Shown piece after piece: positions 59,274 to 60,354 of a stretch of 60,354 bases of DNA. Source of the stretch: Flavobacterium sp. (lineage in GTDB: Bacteria; Bacteroidota; Bacteroidia; Flavobacteriales; Flavobacteriaceae); NCBI RefSeq assembly GCF_004295795.1, contig NZ_SEBR01000023.1:1-60354 (forward strand). Reading direction: 5' to 3'. A program made the position numbers and the translations under genes. The stretch's first letter is position 1. Each line of letters begins with the position of its first letter. The notes beneath the pieces were generated by a model. That model was not told the origin of the DNA and did no database searches. It saw only the letters and a list, made by a program, of their open reading frames with translations.

Positions 59274-60354
59274 TTGTCGTAAGACGATCCTTTTTTCTTC
59301 ATTTTTATTCTTTTACCCGGAACCTTTTCTCGCCCTCGAAGCCTGATAAAAATGAGCTTCGCTCATTTTTGCTTTTTTTCGCCGGCTGCGCCGTCGCGTG
59401 CTTTGATTTTGATTCGTCGCCTGCCAGCGGGGCTTACTTTTACTTCATTGATTTTTATTGTTTTTTTAAAGGTTTCAGTGAACCTCGTTCCTCGGTTTGC
59501 CTCGCCGCAAAAGTAACAAAAAGGCTCGCGGCACGACCGATTTTGGCGACCTGACAGCCTCGGAAATTCGGGAATTAAAGGAACTACTCACGCGATAATA
59601 TTTTTATGGTATTCGTGAATCTTCGATTTCGCGGGAACTTTCTTATGTAACGACTTACTTTTTGGGTCACTCAAACAACCTTTAATTTACTACGCAAGCT
59701 CCGTCAGTTCGCGTTGCTCGGGTCACGAATTTCCAAGACGTCAGGTGCCCGCCAAAACGCTCAAATGCCGGACTGATCGGAAAGTGTTATTGACGAATCA
59801 TCTTTTTTCCTCAATCGTCAAAATCGTTTCCATAACGTCGTCACCGGAAATTTTTGGCGTTGAAAACCAGTGCTTCGAAACAACCAAAGAACCAGTCTAA
59901 AATTGGTGGGAAGCCGCATTTTCCTAAGACCTAAACAAATCTCCGAGATTTGTTAGGTCTGGCCGAAGTTCGGGGAAAAATCCGGGAGTTGATTACAGAT
60001 TTTCTGTAGAAAATGTTAAGATATTTGAATCAATGGCTGTTTCGCGACAAACGTAAAACCTGAGATTTCGGTCAAAGCCAACCGATTGTTTCCGTCAAAG
60101 ACACACCTGTTTTTCGCTACGAAGCCAAACGAGAGGTTCCCGAAACCGAAAACTTTCCTGCGGAGCCAATTTTTAGCGCAGCGAAGCAAGCTAAAAAGCA
60201 AATGAACACTTCCGATTAGTCCGCGGCCTAAGCATAAACGCGGGCACCTGACGTCTTGAAATTTGGGAAAAAAGAGGCGTCAACGGTACAGCGCATTGTT
60301 CGCCTCTTTTACTCCGCAAGCTCCGTCAGTTCGCGTTGCTCGGGTCCAAATTCC
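59274..60354. other. Gene-free 1.1-kb right end with direct and inverted repeats
   Basis: No credible gene is visible. Direct repeats of CCGTCAGTTCGCGTTGCTCG occur at 59701 and 60323, with a related copy at 14691. An inverted repeat brackets about 490 bp: AAGACGTCAGGTGCCCGC at 59735-59752 and its exact complement at 60240-60257, extended imperfectly outward to about 59790 and inward to about 60200. A hairpin AGACCTAAACAAATCT (59927-59942) pairs with AGATTTGTTAGGTCT (59946-59960), and TTACAGATTTTCTGTAGA at 59993 is a relative of the 191-bp array unit. Confidence 0.7.

Overview
The window is a chromosomal segment of a gliding-type Bacteroidetes bacterium, most likely a Flavobacteriaceae member close to Flavobacterium. 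The case rests on several independent signs: five intact large secreted proteins or paralogues, most with type IX secretion (T9SS) C-terminal sorting domains; the gliding lipoprotein GldI; a GlnN-type (class III) glutamine synthetase; a fused IcmF-type acyl-CoA mutase; and promoters of the Bacteroidetes form TAnnTTTG. Almost all of the sequence is ordinary chromosome. No prophage, insertion sequence, CRISPR array or rRNA operon is visible.

Layout. 0.6-1.6 kb: a FAS1 (fasciclin) lipoprotein. 1.9-5.4 kb (minus): pyrG then yidC. 5.5-10.9 kb (minus): guaA, two LysM proteins and an OsmC protein in one tight operon, followed by small DUF805 and DUF3820 genes. 11.0-13.8 kb (plus): a secreted protein overlapping an AlkB-like oxygenase, then exbB-exbD-crcB. 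13.8-14.9 kb: a gene-free block of degenerate 260-bp repeats. 14.9-18.7 kb (plus): a DHH phosphoesterase, gldI and two tandem cyclophilin-FKBP fusion proteins. 18.9-28.2 kb: a hypothetical protein, a GNAT acetyltransferase, a 1143-residue repeat adhesin, a four-copy 191-bp tandem array, purM and an S74-peptidase (tail-spike chaperone) surface protein. 28.2-31.1 kb: an OmpA-like pair with a small partner, and a decayed T9SS gene. 31.1-36.9 kb: glnN and a two-domain glycosyltransferase. 37-43 kb: small lipoproteins, a DUF1543 protein carrying an in-frame microsatellite, and a tetR / Cys-rich protein / MFS efflux operon with a palindromic operator. 43-47 kb: a sugar dehydrogenase, a type II toxin-antitoxin pair whose toxin is frameshifted, and a PKD-T9SS protein. 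47.7-49.6 kb: a small island at tRNA-Val. 49.7-59.1 kb: ppa, the 143-bp array, IcmF, a delta-60 repeat T9SS protein and small genes. 59.1-60.35 kb: gene-free and rich in inverted and direct repeats.

The most interesting segment is the 1.85-kb island at 47730-49581. It is bounded by a 20-bp direct repeat of the 3' end of tRNA-Val, and it carries a short integrase-like remnant and a three-gene operon. The operon encodes a small protein with a hydrophobic C-terminus, a SecB-like chaperone (split by a one-base frameshift) and a 192-residue protein that looks like an ADP-ribosyltransferase toxin. This composition matches the toxin-antitoxin-chaperone (TAC) logic, in particular CmdTAC-like anti-phage systems, but with a different gene order and in a Bacteroidetes host. 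The family assignments come from sequence recognition alone and should be confirmed by profile and structure searches.

Several intergenic repeat families recur across the window: a CCTACAAGGTT/AACCTTGCAGG hairpin, an ATTCGTGCATTCGTGGC hairpin, a TTACAGATTTTCTGTAA element, and a structured element immediately 3' of two genes. They account for most of the gene-poor DNA.
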